64,000 nucleotides of DNA from Neoalteromonas facilis (GCF_002807665.1 NZ_PEAY01000004.1:124001-188000); one strand, 5' to 3'. Counted from the first letter of the stretch, positions 8,287-18,164 are shown. Numbers and translations: made by a program. Notes: generated from the letters alone by a model not told the origin.

Positions 8287-9003
8287 TTAAAATAGTTGGG
8301 TTAGTTCCTGCAAGCAATCAAGTTGTAAAGTCGGTAGCACGTGCGTGCGCTCAGAGGATAGGTCCATCTGCCGGTTGCAGGCGAACCAAGCTGTTTGTAT
8401 TCCCAAGCGATGCGCGCCCCAAACATCTTTGATCAGGTTGTCGCCAACATGCAGCAATTGTTGAGGCGGCAATTGCAAATGGGCTAAGGCCGATTCAAAC
8501 ATGGCATGGTGTGGTTTCATTGGGGCATGGATATTAGCTTGGAAAACCTCGCTGAATAGATCGGCAATACCAACTTGCTGAACATTAACGTTGCCATTGG
8601 TTATCGCCACGATCGGGCAATGGTTTTTCAACTCTTTCAATAAAGAATAAATATTCTCATTTATCGAGAAATTACTGCGAACGTGATAAAAATGTTCTAG
8701 TCCCTCATCAGCAACAGCTTTTTGTTGTGTTTCGCTAAGGCCTGCATCTGATGCAAGCGCGCGTAATACGCAGTGGCGTAAACGGCTCATATCTGACGCT
8801 AGGCGAGGATCATTGAGCAGGGCAGCTTTGCGGTGTTTTGCCCAATGTGTGGGCAGCAATGCAGCAACAGTAGGGTATTGTCGCGTTAAGAATTGATTTA
8901 ATGAATGGGTCGCTTCACGAATAATCGGCCCGTTGTCATACAGAGTGTCATCTAAATCAAAGCTTAGCGCTGATATTGGCGACATTGGGCGATAGAAAAT
9001 CAT
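8287..9003 (-). CDS. yigB: HAD-family phosphatase, YigB-like
   Basis: A HAD-superfamily hydrolase of 238 residues from the chosen start. The nucleophile motif FDLDDTLYD (D16, D18) is followed by an alpha-helical cap, motif II AITNGN, and motifs III/IV around HVGDNLIKDVWGAHRLG. In E. coli YigB dephosphorylates FMN and sugar phosphates; here the substrate is inferred. The frame can be extended to 9057, but that would run into xerC. ATG at 9003 lies seven bases after the xerC stop with an AGGT element before it, so I chose it. The gene ends the lptM-lysA-dapF-DUF484-xerC-yigB operon, an order well known from Enterobacterales and Vibrionales. Confidence 0.88.
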   Translation of the reverse strand: MIFYRPMSPISALSFDLDDTLYDNGPIIREATHSLNQFLTRQYPTVAALLPTHWAKHRKAALLNDPRLASDMSRLRHCVLRALASDAGLSETQQKAVADEGLEHFYHVRSNFSINENIYSLLKELKNHCPIVAITNGNVNVQQVGIADLFSEVFQANIHAPMKPHHAMFESALAHLQLPPQQLLHVGDNLIKDVWGAHRLGIQTAWFACNRQMDLSSERTHVLPTLQLDCLQELTQLF

Positions 9004-9010
9004 AATATAC

Positions 9011-9913
9011 CTATTTCTTCCGAGCTCTCGGGTGCGCTTTATCATACACCGCAGCAAGATGTTGAAAGTCTAAGTGTGTATAGACTTGCGTCGTCGACAG
9101 GTTAGCGTGTCCAAGTAACTCCTGCACTGCGCGTAAATCTCCACTCGATTCGAGTACGTGAGTCGCGAATGAGTGGCGCAGTTTGTGCGGATTTACCGCA
9201 CTGTCGAGGCCTTGTTGAATTGCGATACGGTTTAACCGGTTTGCCACCTGCCGATTTGAGATTCGTTTTTGTTGTTTACTGAGAAATACTGCTTTTGCGT
9301 CTGCGTGAGCAAAGGTGGCGCGTAATTTAAGCCAACGAGACAGCGCTTCGCGCGCCTTCTTTCCGATAGGTAATATACGTTGTTTAGACCCTTTGCCGGT
9401 CACTCGCAATGTATGATCGGGTTGAATGTCTTGCAGATTTAAATCGGTCAGTTCTGACAGGCGTAATCCACAGCCGTACATTAGTTCAAACATCGCTAAA
9501 TCACGAACGTTCAGCAGATCATTGTCATCGTTACTGGCGTCATCTAACAGTCTTTGTGCTTCGTCTACGCTGAGCTGTTTAGGTAGTGGTTTAGACTGTT
9601 TGGGTGCGGAAACGCCCTCGCATGGGTCGGCATCGATTAATTGTCTGCGCAGTAAGTATTGGCAAAAAGTCCGCATGGCAGATAAACGAGTCGCTGTACT
9701 ACGAGCGCTCAAGCCTTGTTGTCTAGCCTGCATTATTGCTTGCTTGATATGTGCTTGGGAAAGATCGCGGCAGTCATTTATGTTTACATCGTTTACCAGC
9801 GCAGTGATCTGACGTTGATATTGTTCGCAGGTTCTCTCAGAAAGACCCCTTTCAGCTCGTAAATGCTGAATAAACTCAGCGATTAATTGCTTTATAGAGC
9901 TTTGCAGGGCCAC
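9011..9913 (-). CDS. xerC: Tyrosine recombinase XerC
   Basis: A 300-residue site-specific recombinase that, with XerD, resolves chromosome dimers at dif at the division septum. The N-terminal SAM-like core-binding domain spans about 5-95. The catalytic domain carries the full set R151 (GCGLRLSEL), K174 (GKGSKQR), H243-x-x-R246 (HKLRH), H269 (LGHA) and nucleophile Y278 (TQVYTH). The start is GTG at 9913, three bases after the DUF484 stop, which fits translational coupling. Position after dapF and DUF484 marks it as XerC, not XerD or a phage integrase. Confidence 0.95.
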   Translation of the reverse strand: MALQSSIKQLIAEFIQHLRAERGLSERTCEQYQRQITALVNDVNINDCRDLSQAHIKQAIMQARQQGLSARSTATRLSAMRTFCQYLLRRQLIDADPCEGVSAPKQSKPLPKQLSVDEAQRLLDDASNDDNDLLNVRDLAMFELMYGCGLRLSELTDLNLQDIQPDHTLRVTGKGSKQRILPIGKKAREALSRWLKLRATFAHADAKAVFLSKQQKRISNRQVANRLNRIAIQQGLDSAVNPHKLRHSFATHVLESSGDLRAVQELLGHANLSTTQVYTHLDFQHLAAVYDKAHPRARKK

Positions 9914-9916
9914 ATG

Positions 9917-10612
9917 CTATAGCCCGAGTGCGTCGGGCAGTAGAATATTAAGAAATTGCTGCAGCTGCGTTAGCAACAAGGTATCCATATCGGGGTTAAA
10001 GTGCCCAGGGTCATTGCTACCGACGGCCAAAATCCCCAAATCTTTTTCCGTGCCTAAACGGACTAGAACGACGGATTCCGCCGGTTGTTCATCAAACAAT
10101 AAGTGCTTTTCATGATCACTGAGGCGACCGAAATAAAATACTTTATTTTTGAAATGTTTTTCAGTGAATAGGCGTTGATGCAATTCAGACATTGCATAAG
10201 GACCCACAAAAGGCTTAACCGCGACAGCTGAAAGCTTTAACTGCGTCAGCATGACTTGCTCAAGTGTATTTTGGATGTCTGAAAAATCTTTGCATTGCCA
10301 CAACTTGATATTGAGATCGACATAAACGCGATAAATACGCTCATTTTGCTTTGCTATCGCGATCAGCTGATGAATTTTTCGGCTTAATTGACGTACTTTA
10401 TTGCGCAGGATCTCACTTTGCTTTTCAACCAGTGACACGCTGCCATGTTGTTCATGCGGAATAACTAACTTTTCGAGTAATTCTGGGTAATGTGAGAAGA
10501 ACTCAGGATTCTGCAGTAAAAACGTACGTACACTCTCCGCGCTCGGCAATAATTCGTCGCCGGTCTCGAGCGGAGTCACTGAAGATTGAGCAGTTTGTGT
10601 TGCATCTTTCAT
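9917..10612 (-). CDS. DUF484 family protein (YigA-like)
   Basis: A 231-residue cytoplasmic protein of the DUF484 family, found between dapF and xerC across gammaproteobacteria. It starts with a flexible acidic region, then the signature [19 protein letters not shown], then a coiled-coil stretch (about 60-105), then a GAF-like domain (about 110-225). Its biochemical role is unknown; the conserved position suggests a link to cell division or Xer recombination, but that is inference. ATG overlaps the dapF stop (ATGA). Confidence 0.88.
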   Translation of the reverse strand: MKDATQTAQSSVTPLETGDELLPSAESVRTFLLQNPEFFSHYPELLEKLVIPHEQHGSVSLVEKQSEILRNKVRQLSRKIHQLIAIAKQNERIYRVYVDLNIKLWQCKDFSDIQNTLEQVMLTQLKLSAVAVKPFVGPYAMSELHQRLFTEKHFKNKVFYFGRLSDHEKHLLFDEQPAESVVLVRLGTEKDLGILAVGSNDPGHFNPDMDTLLLTQLQQFLNILLPDALGL

Positions 10613-11439
10613 AGTTGAAACTGCCCGTCGTAAATATGTTCTGCAGGTCCAGTCATTTTTAGTACGTTATCCTTACCTTGCCAGCGAATTTTTAGATTGC
10701 CTCCAGGCAATTCAACTCGCACATCTTTACCTAATTTACCTTGAATTTGTCCTATTGCAACAGCTGCGCATGCCCCACTGCCACAGGCTAATGTTTCACC
10801 AGCCCCACGTTCAAACACACGAAGCTTAATATAGCTTGGGTTTATCACCTGCATAAAGCCAACATTGACACCTTCTGGAAAGCGCTCATGCCGCTCTAAC
10901 AAAGGCCCAAGTGTGTCTACCTGTGCACTCTGGACATCTTCTACTTCCATAACACAATGTGGATTACCCATTGATACGGCACCGCAGAAAAGAGTGTGGT
11001 CATCGGCGCGAATAACATAAGTTTTTTCTTCTTTTTGCGCCACCATCGGAATTTCATTTGGCGTGAATGTAGGTTTACCCATATTCACGGTTACATTTCC
11101 ATCCCGCTCAATGTAAAGCACCATTTTGCCGGCTTTAGTGCTAACCACTATTTTATTCCGGTTGGTCAGGCCTTTCAGCTTCACAAAGCGCGCAAAACAG
11201 CGGGCACCATTACCGCATTGGGACACTTCAGAGCCGTCTGCGTTAAAAATTCGATAATGAAAATCTTGGTCCGGGTCGTATGGTGGCTCTACCATCAGCA
11301 GTTGGTCGAAGCCAATACCAAAATTTCGGTCAGCGAGTTTCTGAATTTTCTCTTTGGACAAAAAGACATTCTGGGTAACGTTGTCGATAACCACAAAGTC
11401 ATTACCCAGCCCATGCATTTTTGAGAATTCTACTTGCAT
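10609..11439 (-). CDS. dapF: Diaminopimelate epimerase
   Basis: A 276-residue PLP-independent racemase that converts LL- to meso-diaminopimelate, needed for lysine and for peptidoglycan cross-links. The two catalytic cysteines are visible: C75 in SQCGNGARC and C219 in ETLACGSGA. The N-terminal [13 protein letters not shown] signature is complete. It lies between lysA (35-base gap) and DUF484 (4-base overlap). The product also supplies meso-DAP for the peptide ligated by Mpl, encoded at 16627. Confidence 0.97.
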   Translation of the reverse strand: MQVEFSKMHGLGNDFVVIDNVTQNVFLSKEKIQKLADRNFGIGFDQLLMVEPPYDPDQDFHYRIFNADGSEVSQCGNGARCFARFVKLKGLTNRNKIVVSTKAGKMVLYIERDGNVTVNMGKPTFTPNEIPMVAQKEEKTYVIRADDHTLFCGAVSMGNPHCVMEVEDVQSAQVDTLGPLLERHERFPEGVNVGFMQVINPSYIKLRVFERGAGETLACGSGACAAVAIGQIQGKLGKDVRVELPGGNLKIRWQGKDNVLKMTGPAEHIYDGQFQL

Positions 11440-11474
11440 CTACAGCGCATTTTTATTTTCGTTATATCGCTAGT

Positions 11475-12725
11475 TTACGAAAGTTTATGCTCACCTTTCC
11501 AGAGATCTTTTTGTTTTTCTCGTTCTCGCACAACATAAACGTCTTCACCGTCAACCATGACCTCGGCTGGACGGCAACGACTGTTGTAATTTGATGCCAT
11601 GACAAAACCGTATGCGCCTGCACTTCTAACGGCCAGAAGATCACCTTCTGAGATCGCTAATTCACGATCTTTGCCAAGAAAATCACCTGTTTCGCAAACT
11701 GGCCCCACTACGTCATACATAGCTGTGGGAGCGGTATTATTTTCAACTACGGGTACAATGTCTTGCCACGCAGAATAAAGCGCGGGACGCAGCAAATCGT
11801 TCATCGCGGCGTCAACAATGGCAAAATGCTTTTCTTCGCCGGCTTTTATAAATTCAACTTTGGTCAGTAAGATACCAGCGTTACCACTGATTGCCCTACC
11901 AGGTTCCAAAATCAACATTAAATCTTCTCGGCCTTTTAATTTATCAGCCATGGCCGCCGCATACTCATCTGGATGAGGCGGGTTTTCATCACGATAACGC
12001 ACGCCGAGTCCACCGCCAACGTCAAGGTGACGAATATGAATGCCTAAGGTGGCAAGTTCATCTATCAACACCAACAAGCGAGATAGCGCATCAACAAAAG
12101 GGGTTAAATCTGTCAGCTGTGAGCCAATGTGGCAGTCCATACCCACCACTTCGAGGTGACGCAGACTTGCGGCCAATTGATACACTTCTATCGCGCGCTC
12201 ACTGGCAATACCAAATTTGTTGGCCTTCAAACCTGTGGATATGTAAGGATGCGTTTTCGCATCTACGTCTGGGTTAATACGCAATGAAATCTTAGCGCGT
12301 TTCCCCATAGATTCGGCTACTGCATTGATACGGTGCAATTCGTTTTCAGATTCTACGTTAAAACAGAAGATATCGTGCTCCAACGCGAAACGAATTTCAT
12401 CGGCAGTTTTCCCCACACCGCTAAACACTACCTTGGTTGGATCACCACCGGCTTCGATTACTCGCGCTAGCTCACCGCCAGATACAATATCAAAGCCTGA
12501 GCCAAGTTTGGCCAACACGCTTAAGACACCTAAGTTGGAGTTTGATTTGACCGCATAGCAAATCAAGTGAGGGTGACTGCCGACCGCATTATCAAAAGCA
12601 CGCCAATGACGCTCTAAGGTCTTGCGGGAATAAACATAACACGGTGTGCCCTGTTCATTAGCAATGGTGTCTGCTGGCACGTCTTCGGCGTATAAGCGGC
12701 CATTTTTTTGAGTAAAATAATCCAT
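11475..12725 (-). CDS. lysA: Diaminopimelate decarboxylase
   Basis: A 416-residue PLP enzyme of the alanine racemase-like fold III that decarboxylates meso-DAP to L-lysine. The PLP lysine is K60 in YAVKSN. HIGSQ, the glycine loop DVGGGLGV, the PLP phosphate-binding EPGRAI and the substrate-binding CETGDFLG are all present. The ATG directly abuts the lptM stop (TAA-ATG), which suggests coupled translation. Confidence 0.97.
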   Translation of the reverse strand: MDYFTQKNGRLYAEDVPADTIANEQGTPCYVYSRKTLERHWRAFDNAVGSHPHLICYAVKSNSNLGVLSVLAKLGSGFDIVSGGELARVIEAGGDPTKVVFSGVGKTADEIRFALEHDIFCFNVESENELHRINAVAESMGKRAKISLRINPDVDAKTHPYISTGLKANKFGIASERAIEVYQLAASLRHLEVVGMDCHIGSQLTDLTPFVDALSRLLVLIDELATLGIHIRHLDVGGGLGVRYRDENPPHPDEYAAAMADKLKGREDLMLILEPGRAISGNAGILLTKVEFIKAGEEKHFAIVDAAMNDLLRPALYSAWQDIVPVVENNTAPTAMYDVVGPVCETGDFLGKDRELAISEGDLLAVRSAGAYGFVMASNYNSRCRPAEVMVDGEDVYVVREREKQKDLWKGEHKLS

Positions 12726-12890
12726 TTACGGTTGCTCTTCTGAAGGCTGTTCTACCGTGCTGTCGGGAGTCGTCTGATCAGGCTTATTTTGGTCAGGTAG
12801 ATATAGCGCGCCGCGATAGCCACAAGCGCTGAGTGTTAAAACACAGAGGCAGGTAAGGACGACCGGACGCAAAAAAGATGGTTTGTTCAC
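12726..12890 (-). CDS. lptM: LPS translocon maturation lipoprotein LptM (YifL)
   Basis: A 54-residue lipoprotein with a GTG start at 12890. The sequence begins MNKPSFLRP, has a hydrophobic core and a lipobox LSAC with C23, then GYRGALYLPDQ, which matches the conserved CGxKGPLYxP block of LptM/YifL. The rest is a low-complexity Pro/Gln/Glu tail. In E. coli LptM helps LptD form its native disulfides in the outer membrane. The stop touches the lysA ATG, the classic lptM-lysA arrangement. No strong Shine-Dalgarno is visible before the GTG, but no other start gives a signal peptide. Confidence 0.88.
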   Translation of the reverse strand: MNKPSFLRPVVLTCLCVLTLSACGYRGALYLPDQNKPDQTTPDSTVEQPSEEQP

Positions 12891-12939
12891 AGTGTTTAAG
12901 CAATTTATCGAACGAGGCCGATATCATCGCATCGACACT

Positions 12940-14010
12940 CTAAAAAGCAAGTGTCATTAACCGTTGTCTTGTATGTTCAGGAAATTTGACCTGTTTCCAA
13001 AGATACTCACAAATGTGTTGCGGATTATCCCATTCGCGCTTCACGAGCCAATCAATTAAGGCGTGTGGATTATTCGGGAAAATAATCGGCTCTATACCTG
13101 CGCTGCTGAGCCATTCTTCAACGGCGTCAGTATCAAGTTGGAACATCGCATCACACAATCCTAGTTGCATGAGTGTATGCACATTAGATAACTGCTCAAA
13201 TTGGCCTGCTAGAGGCTTGATAAGCAGCTTTTTCCCAAGTTTTAAAGCTTCACTTGAAAGCTCGAACCCGGCATTACCAATGACACCTTTGCATTGCTTT
13301 AAGGCAGATTGGAAGGGTGCTACAGCCGTTGGGTGCCAAGTAATGTGTCCCTCGCGTTGAATACTATTCACCTGTGGATGAAAGCAGCTAAAGGTCACAT
13401 CACTCAACGGCTCTAGCATGTTACTAATATCCTGACGTGATTCGAAAGGTAAGTAAACTAGGTAGTCAGTATGAGAAGCGCTAGACACTGGGACATCATG
13501 GATAAACGGCGGCATAATGGAATGACCAAAGTGATACCAATGCACGCCTAACTTAATATCCGAGGGGGCAAAATAGCGCATAATGAGTTTATCAATGATG
13601 CCAGCTCCGGTTTTAGGTGCGCCCAGTGCGAAAGCCGCTTGGTGGCTTATTGACATAGAAGTTACCTGAGCGCGTTTTGCTGCCCAAGCGGTGACGGGTT
13701 CAAAGTCATTGAGCACTAAATCGTATCCGCTTAGATCCAGTGCTTTGATGTCGCGCAAAAATGCCCGGGGTCTCGCGTTTTTGAGTGTTTGAAAGTGATT
13801 TACACGGCCGCGTTGGGTAGAGAAACTCAAGCCATCAAATAATTGATACCCCTCGAAAGCTTGCATGTCGAAATATTGTGACGCAGGACGACCTGAAAAT
13901 ATGTAATCGACTTGCACATCGTTTCTTTCAGCAAATGCACTCGCCATGATGCGAGCGCGTGTGATGTGACCATTTCCAGTGCCTTGGACACCATAAGCTA
14001 TTTTTAACAT
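12940..14010 (-). CDS. Glycosyltransferase-like protein of the MJ1255/VC2487 family
   Basis: A 356-residue protein resembling GT-B glycosyltransferases. It begins YGVQGTGNGHITRA, the MurG-like glycine-rich loop. Its second half has KGVIGNAGFELSSEALKLGKKLLIKPLAGQFEQ, the nucleotide-sugar binding pattern seen in MurG and related enzymes. The family is conserved and uncharacterised; donor and acceptor are not known. The PAP2 phosphatase gene lies just upstream with a 4-base gap, so the pair is probably one transcript and could act on a lipid-linked sugar. A 6-bp inverted repeat (12934-12939 with 12950-12955) spans its 3-prime end. Confidence 0.8.
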   Translation of the reverse strand: MLKIAYGVQGTGNGHITRARIMASAFAERNDVQVDYIFSGRPASQYFDMQAFEGYQLFDGLSFSTQRGRVNHFQTLKNARPRAFLRDIKALDLSGYDLVLNDFEPVTAWAAKRAQVTSMSISHQAAFALGAPKTGAGIIDKLIMRYFAPSDIKLGVHWYHFGHSIMPPFIHDVPVSSASHTDYLVYLPFESRQDISNMLEPLSDVTFSCFHPQVNSIQREGHITWHPTAVAPFQSALKQCKGVIGNAGFELSSEALKLGKKLLIKPLAGQFEQLSNVHTLMQLGLCDAMFQLDTDAVEEWLSSAGIEPIIFPNNPHALIDWLVKREWDNPQHICEYLWKQVKFPEHTRQRLMTLAF

Positions 14011-14014
14011 ACCT

Positions 14015-14557
14015 TTACGCCATTAAACTGATACTAACTAGTCCGATACTCGTACCCAAGGCTGCCCCCGCGAGAATGTCTGTTGGGTAGTGAACTCCCA
14101 GCAATACGCGAGATAAGCCAATTAAACCCGCCCAGACAAACACCAAGCCCGCAATGAGCGGATAAAAATAACTCAGGATGGTGGCCATCAAGAACGCAGC
14201 TGCGGTATGCCCTGAGGGGAGACTGAATTTGTCTGCCGGTGTGATGTGAGCATCGAAGTTATGCAACAAATCTGCAGGCCGCGGTCGCTTGAGCAGTTTC
14301 TTGAGAAGCACAAACAGAGGTAATTCTAGAGAATACGCTAGCAAGCCTACGTACAAGAAAAGCTGTCCGTGCACAGGGTCAAAGAACCAGAGCATGGCGG
14401 CGATAAACAGGTACAAATAACCGTCACCTGTTTTAGACACGAATAATATGGGGCGAGCACCGATATATCTGCTCGCATTAAAAATTCGGTAAAACAATCT
14501 GCGATCTTTGTCGACTATGCCTCTTAGCAACATTCGCTTGGCCCTGTAGCGGCTCAT
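14015..14557 (-). CDS. PAP2-family membrane phosphatase
   Basis: An inner-membrane lipid phosphatase of about 180 residues. The three PAP2 signatures are present: KRPRPAD, PSGHT and SRVLLGVHYPTDI, containing the catalytic histidines and arginine. Several hydrophobic helices surround them. Family members remove phosphate from undecaprenyl pyrophosphate, phosphatidic acid or phosphatidylglycerol phosphate; the substrate is not decided here. The frame extends to a TTG at 14587, but neither start has a clear ribosome site. I chose ATG 14557 because the residues before it carry no domain. It is coupled to the glycosyltransferase gene downstream. Confidence 0.82.
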   Translation of the reverse strand: MSRYRAKRMLLRGIVDKDRRLFYRIFNASRYIGARPILFVSKTGDGYLYLFIAAMLWFFDPVHGQLFLYVGLLAYSLELPLFVLLKKLLKRPRPADLLHNFDAHITPADKFSLPSGHTAAAFLMATILSYFYPLIAGLVFVWAGLIGLSRVLLGVHYPTDILAGAALGTSIGLVSISLMA

Positions 14558-14622
14558 GTTGGCTAAATTAATCTTGTGGGATGACAATTACGTGACGCTT
14601 TTAAGACGTGTTCATGACAATT

Positions 14623-14662
14623 GGTGCTAGCAGACTGGCGTAATGCAGAGACTCGGTGCTAG
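14623..14662. repeat. Direct repeat GGTGCTAG upstream of rraA
   Basis: Two copies of GGTGCTAG (14623-14630 and 14655-14662) start 32 bases apart, about three helical turns, and each is soon followed by ACTG. They lie in the 115-base gap between the PAP2 and rraA genes. They could be tandem operator sites for rraA, but I recognise no regulator. Confidence 0.3.
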
Positions 14663-14702
14663 ACTGCAAGAGTCGTATAGCGAGCATGTTTAAGGAATAG
14701 TC

Positions 14703-15188
14703 ATGGAGTACAACACCTCAGAGTTATGTGATCTGTTTGCAGATAGCGTTGATGTTGTCGAACCAATATTTTCCAGTTATGGCGGTAGACTCTCATTTGG
14801 CGGTGAAATCACCACAATCAAGTGTTACGAAGACAAAGGGCTTATTGACCGGGTTGTTACCGAGAATGGTGAAGGTAAGGTGCTATTGATTGATGGTGGC
14901 GGCTCACTACGACGTGCACTTGTGGATGCGAATGTTGCGCAAACAGCAACTGATAATCAGTGGGAAGGCATAATCTGCTATGGCAGCGTACGCGACGTGG
15001 ATGTTCTTGAAGAGCTCGATATCGGTATTCTTGCTGTGGGCAGCATTCCAGTGCTAGCTGACGACGAACAGACCGGGGATGTTGATTTAGCGGTCAATTT
15101 CGCCGGAGTGACCTTCCTTCCAGAAGATCACATATATGCTGATAGCACCGGCGTCATTTTGTCCCCTGAACCTTTAGACGTGGATTAA
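14703..15188 (+). CDS. rraA: Regulator of RNase E activity A
   Basis: A 161-residue protein matching RraA throughout, from [21 protein letters not shown] to the end. In E. coli the RraA trimer binds RNase E and inhibits mRNA decay. The GGGSLRRA and [19 protein letters not shown] blocks are typical. RraA is related to aldolase-type enzymes, but this length and sequence fit the regulator. AAGGA lies eight bases before the ATG. Its end overlaps the convergent S1/P1 nuclease gene by four bases. Confidence 0.95.
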   Translation: MEYNTSELCDLFADSVDVVEPIFSSYGGRLSFGGEITTIKCYEDKGLIDRVVTENGEGKVLLIDGGGSLRRALVDANVAQTATDNQWEGIICYGSVRDVDVLEELDIGILAVGSIPVLADDEQTGDVDLAVNFAGVTFLPEDHIYADSTGVILSPEPLDVD

Positions 15189-15985
15189 TTAGACTTTTCT
15201 TCGCTGGCATAAACCTCGTTAAGATACGCCGCTATTCTCACGCCCGCTTGCTGAAGTCTGAGTGAAACCGTGGGAATGTGATCATACAAGTAATTCCACG
15301 ACATGTTATTGGCGTCTTTTGGATAAAGCTCGTCTCTGTATCCGGTAGATTCCGTGATCCACGTTTCAGGATTTGCGTCCCACCAGGCGCTTGCTTGCTC
15401 ATCAGAGATTTTTGCACCCAGCCATTCAGCCCACTCTGAATAAGATAACTGACGCTGATCGATCATGCCTGAATCCCATACGCGGTGAAGGTTTGAATCT
15501 TCCCAGAAGAAGCGCACTTTGACATCATTGCCACCACGGTCAGTGCCATTGCCAGCATGCAGTGGCTGGTGCAAATCGCCAATAATGTGCACGATAAAAC
15601 GCAATGCCAACTGCTTTTGCTCGACACTTGCGTTGCTGTCTAACAAGGTTTTACGGAAATCATTTAGCGCTGTCACACTATCGCCCTCTTCAGGGGCGCC
15701 TACTTCGTGATAATGCTTTCCTTCCGGTACCGTAACGTAATGGAAAGGGCCAGCGACCTTTTGCCAAAAGTGGGCTGGGTTTGAACGCTGTTCATCTGCA
15801 TAGCTCGACGCCTCAGCTAGCGTCTCATTCGGTAGTAATTGTGCAATCGCCGCTTGAGCTTCATTAGATAAGTAATCTTCCGCTATCTTGCCAGTCACTC
15901 GGTGACCGACTTGTCCCCATGCTAAGGCTTGTGAACTGGCGAGTGTTAAACTAATCGTTAATGGTAGGAGAACGTTTAGTCTCAT
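15185..15985 (-). CDS. Secreted S1/P1-type zinc nuclease
   Basis: A 266-residue exported enzyme. The signal peptide should be cut before W23, giving the mature N-terminus WGQVGH; in S1/P1 nucleases this N-terminal Trp and the nearby His bind zinc. Other ligand motifs are present: [24 protein letters not shown] and NLHRVWDSG. These are the three-zinc-site residues of the family, so it should hydrolyse single-stranded DNA or RNA and 3-prime nucleotides in the periplasm or outside, perhaps to scavenge phosphate. The ATG abuts the ubiX stop, so it is the last gene of mpl-ubiX-nuclease. Confidence 0.92.
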   Translation of the reverse strand: MRLNVLLPLTISLTLASSQALAWGQVGHRVTGKIAEDYLSNEAQAAIAQLLPNETLAEASSYADEQRSNPAHFWQKVAGPFHYVTVPEGKHYHEVGAPEEGDSVTALNDFRKTLLDSNASVEQKQLALRFIVHIIGDLHQPLHAGNGTDRGGNDVKVRFFWEDSNLHRVWDSGMIDQRQLSYSEWAEWLGAKISDEQASAWWDANPETWITESTGYRDELYPKDANNMSWNYLYDHIPTVSLRLQQAGVRIAAYLNEVYASEEKSN

Positions 15986-16630
15986 TTATTTATCCTCATG
16001 AAGTTGACTGGCGTAGCCCCAGCGTTCGACTAAGTTTTGTTGAATGTTGAGGTGGTCCAGTATGCGTGCCACCACAAAATCGATTAAATCATCAATGCTA
16101 TTCGGTTTATGATAGAAGCCCGGAGATGCTGGCATAACGGTAACGCCATGTTGACTTAAAGACAGCATATTTTCTAAATGAATAGATGACAGCGGCATCT
16201 CACGGGGAACAATAATCAACTGCCCGCGTTCCTTTATCACCACGTCGGCAGCGCGCTCTATTAAATTGTCGCATGCACCTCTGGCTATAGCTGACAGCGT
16301 ACCTGTACTGCACGGACATATTATCATTTGTTTGGGAGCTGACGAGCCTGAAGCAACAGGTGAAAACCAATCCTCTTTACCACAATAAATAATTTGACCC
16401 GGCTTTGCATTAAGCTGCTGACTGAACCAATCAGACGCTTTTTCATTGCCTGAGGGAATTTTAAGATCTTCTTCGGTGGCAAACACGACTTTGGCCGCTG
16501 ATGACACCATCAGAAATACTTGATAATCAGCTGCAATCAGCTGTGCCAACAAACGCATTGCATACGGCGCACCTGATGCACCAGTAATGGCTAATGTAAT
16601 ACGTTTGTTCATTGGGTCGAAATTATTCAC
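15986..16630 (-). CDS. ubiX: Flavin prenyltransferase UbiX
   Basis: A 214-residue flavoprotein that prenylates FMN to make the cofactor of UbiD decarboxylases, used in ubiquinone synthesis. [13 protein letters not shown] forms the FMN-binding loop; [14 protein letters not shown] and [13 protein letters not shown] are family signatures. The GTG at 16630 overlaps the mpl stop (GTGA) and has AGGT eight bases before it; an internal ATG at 16612 is an alternative start without such a site. No ubiD is adjacent. Confidence 0.93.
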   Translation of the reverse strand: MNNFDPMNKRITLAITGASGAPYAMRLLAQLIAADYQVFLMVSSAAKVVFATEEDLKIPSGNEKASDWFSQQLNAKPGQIIYCGKEDWFSPVASGSSAPKQMIICPCSTGTLSAIARGACDNLIERAADVVIKERGQLIIVPREMPLSSIHLENMLSLSQHGVTVMPASPGFYHKPNSIDDLIDFVVARILDHLNIQQNLVERWGYASQLHEDK

Positions 16631-18060
16631 TGTGTTTTACCTAACTGAGTGAGAATTTTACCGTGGATCCCTTCAAAACCACCATTACTCATCACTAAAA
16701 TGTGTTGATTGGGTACGTTAAGCGCCTCGGGAGTGCCTTGAACCCCATTCGTAATTGCTTGTTCACTACGGATCAATGCATCAACCAGTTCATCCACACT
16801 GGAAAATACATGAACAGGGCATTGACTTGCACTGACGACCTCATCAATGGACCAGGTCACAGAGTCTGGAATATAGATGAAAATCTCATCAGCCATTCCC
16901 CAAGAGTCGGCTAATAAATCTTTATGCACGCCCATTTTCATAGTGTTCGAACGAGGCTCTAGTACTGCTAATATGCGTTCATTGCCCACGCGTCTGCGAA
17001 GCCCTTCCAGTGTGGTCTTAATTGCTGTTGGATGATGTGCAAAGTCATCGTATACGAGTGTATGTCCTACTTGCCCTTTAACTTCCATGCGACGTTTAAC
17101 ATTCTGGAAGCTGTTCAAACCTTCGATGGCATCTTTGATTTGCACACCGGCATGATGAGCGGCAGCGATAGCCATGACACCATTATAGACATTGTGCATG
17201 CCAATCAATGACCAATTAACCGTACCTTGTGATTGTTGCTGATGAATGACCTCAAACGCACTGCCATCATCGTTAACCAACTTAAACGACCAATCATTGT
17301 CCGCGTTTGTAGTTGATGAGTGTTCAACGAGCCCGCCGAGCGATTGACGTTCACTCCAACAGCCCTGTGCTAACACTTCGGTAATATTGGGTTCATCATC
17401 GGGGGATATGATCAGTCCATTGCCCGGTACACTGCGCACTAAATGGTGAAACTGGCGCTGGATGGCAGCTAAGTCATCAAAAATGTCGGCGTGATCAAAC
17501 TCTAAGTTATTAAGAATAAGTGTTCTTGGACGATAGTGGACAAACTTAGAGCGCTTATCAAAGAATGCACTGTCATACTCATCAGCCTCAATGACGAAAA
17601 ATGGGCTTGCCCCAACACGTGCTGAAATACCGAAATTTTGTGGAATGCCGCCAATTAAAAAGCCCGGATTTAATCCAGCATAATCCAATATCCAAGCAAG
17701 CATAGAACTGGTGGTTGTTTTGCCATGCGTACCAGCTACGGCTAACACCCAACGGTCTTTAAGTAAATTATCTAATAGCCATTGTGGGCCGCTGGTGTAG
17801 GGCAAGTTGCGGTTGAGCACATATTCAACGGCGGGGTTGCCACGCGACATTGCGTTGCCGATGATGACCATGTCGGGCATCGGTTCAAATTGGCTGGGGT
17901 CATATCCCTCGGTTAATTTAATGCCTAAATCCGAAAGTTGAGTAGACATAGGGGGATAAACATTGCGATCGGAGCCGGTAACTTCGTGTCCTAACGCTTT
18001 TGCAATGGCGGCGATACCGCCCATAAAACTGCCGCAGATCCCTAATATATGTACATGCAT
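16627..18060 (-). CDS. mpl: UDP-N-acetylmuramate:L-Ala-gamma-D-Glu-meso-DAP ligase
   Basis: A 477-residue Mur-ligase family enzyme that re-attaches recycled murein tripeptide to UDP-MurNAc. It starts [15 protein letters not shown], the nucleotide-binding motif of Mpl. The ATP loop [12 protein letters not shown] and the Mur-ligase centre [21 protein letters not shown] are intact, as is the C-terminal [11 protein letters not shown]. MurC is excluded by these Mpl-specific motifs. Upstream it diverges from fbp. Confidence 0.95.
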   Translation of the reverse strand: MHVHILGICGSFMGGIAAIAKALGHEVTGSDRNVYPPMSTQLSDLGIKLTEGYDPSQFEPMPDMVIIGNAMSRGNPAVEYVLNRNLPYTSGPQWLLDNLLKDRWVLAVAGTHGKTTTSSMLAWILDYAGLNPGFLIGGIPQNFGISARVGASPFFVIEADEYDSAFFDKRSKFVHYRPRTLILNNLEFDHADIFDDLAAIQRQFHHLVRSVPGNGLIISPDDEPNITEVLAQGCWSERQSLGGLVEHSSTTNADNDWSFKLVNDDGSAFEVIHQQQSQGTVNWSLIGMHNVYNGVMAIAAAHHAGVQIKDAIEGLNSFQNVKRRMEVKGQVGHTLVYDDFAHHPTAIKTTLEGLRRRVGNERILAVLEPRSNTMKMGVHKDLLADSWGMADEIFIYIPDSVTWSIDEVVSASQCPVHVFSSVDELVDALIRSEQAITNGVQGTPEALNVPNQHILVMSNGGFEGIHGKILTQLGKTQ

Positions 18061-18136
18061 ATCGCTGTAAGTCGTGTCATTGTCTAATTAAATTGTGCCA
18101 CACTGTACCAAATGCCTTGGGTGACGAATAACAGTT

Positions 18137-18164
18137 TTAACAATTTCCTCAACAAGGGTACAAT
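18137..18164 (+). promoter_or_regulatory. Probable sigma-70 promoter of fbp
   Basis: TTAACA (18137-18142) and TACAAT (18159-18164) match -35 and -10 at five of six positions each, with a 16-base spacer. The start would be near 18171, leaving a leader of about 108 bases before ATG 18279. This argues against using the TTG at 18174 as the fbp start, because it would be almost leaderless. Confidence 0.5.

Noticed and set aside
9004-9057. Longer N-terminus of the YigB-like gene
   Set aside because: It would overlap xerC; ATG 9003 has a ribosome site and right distance.
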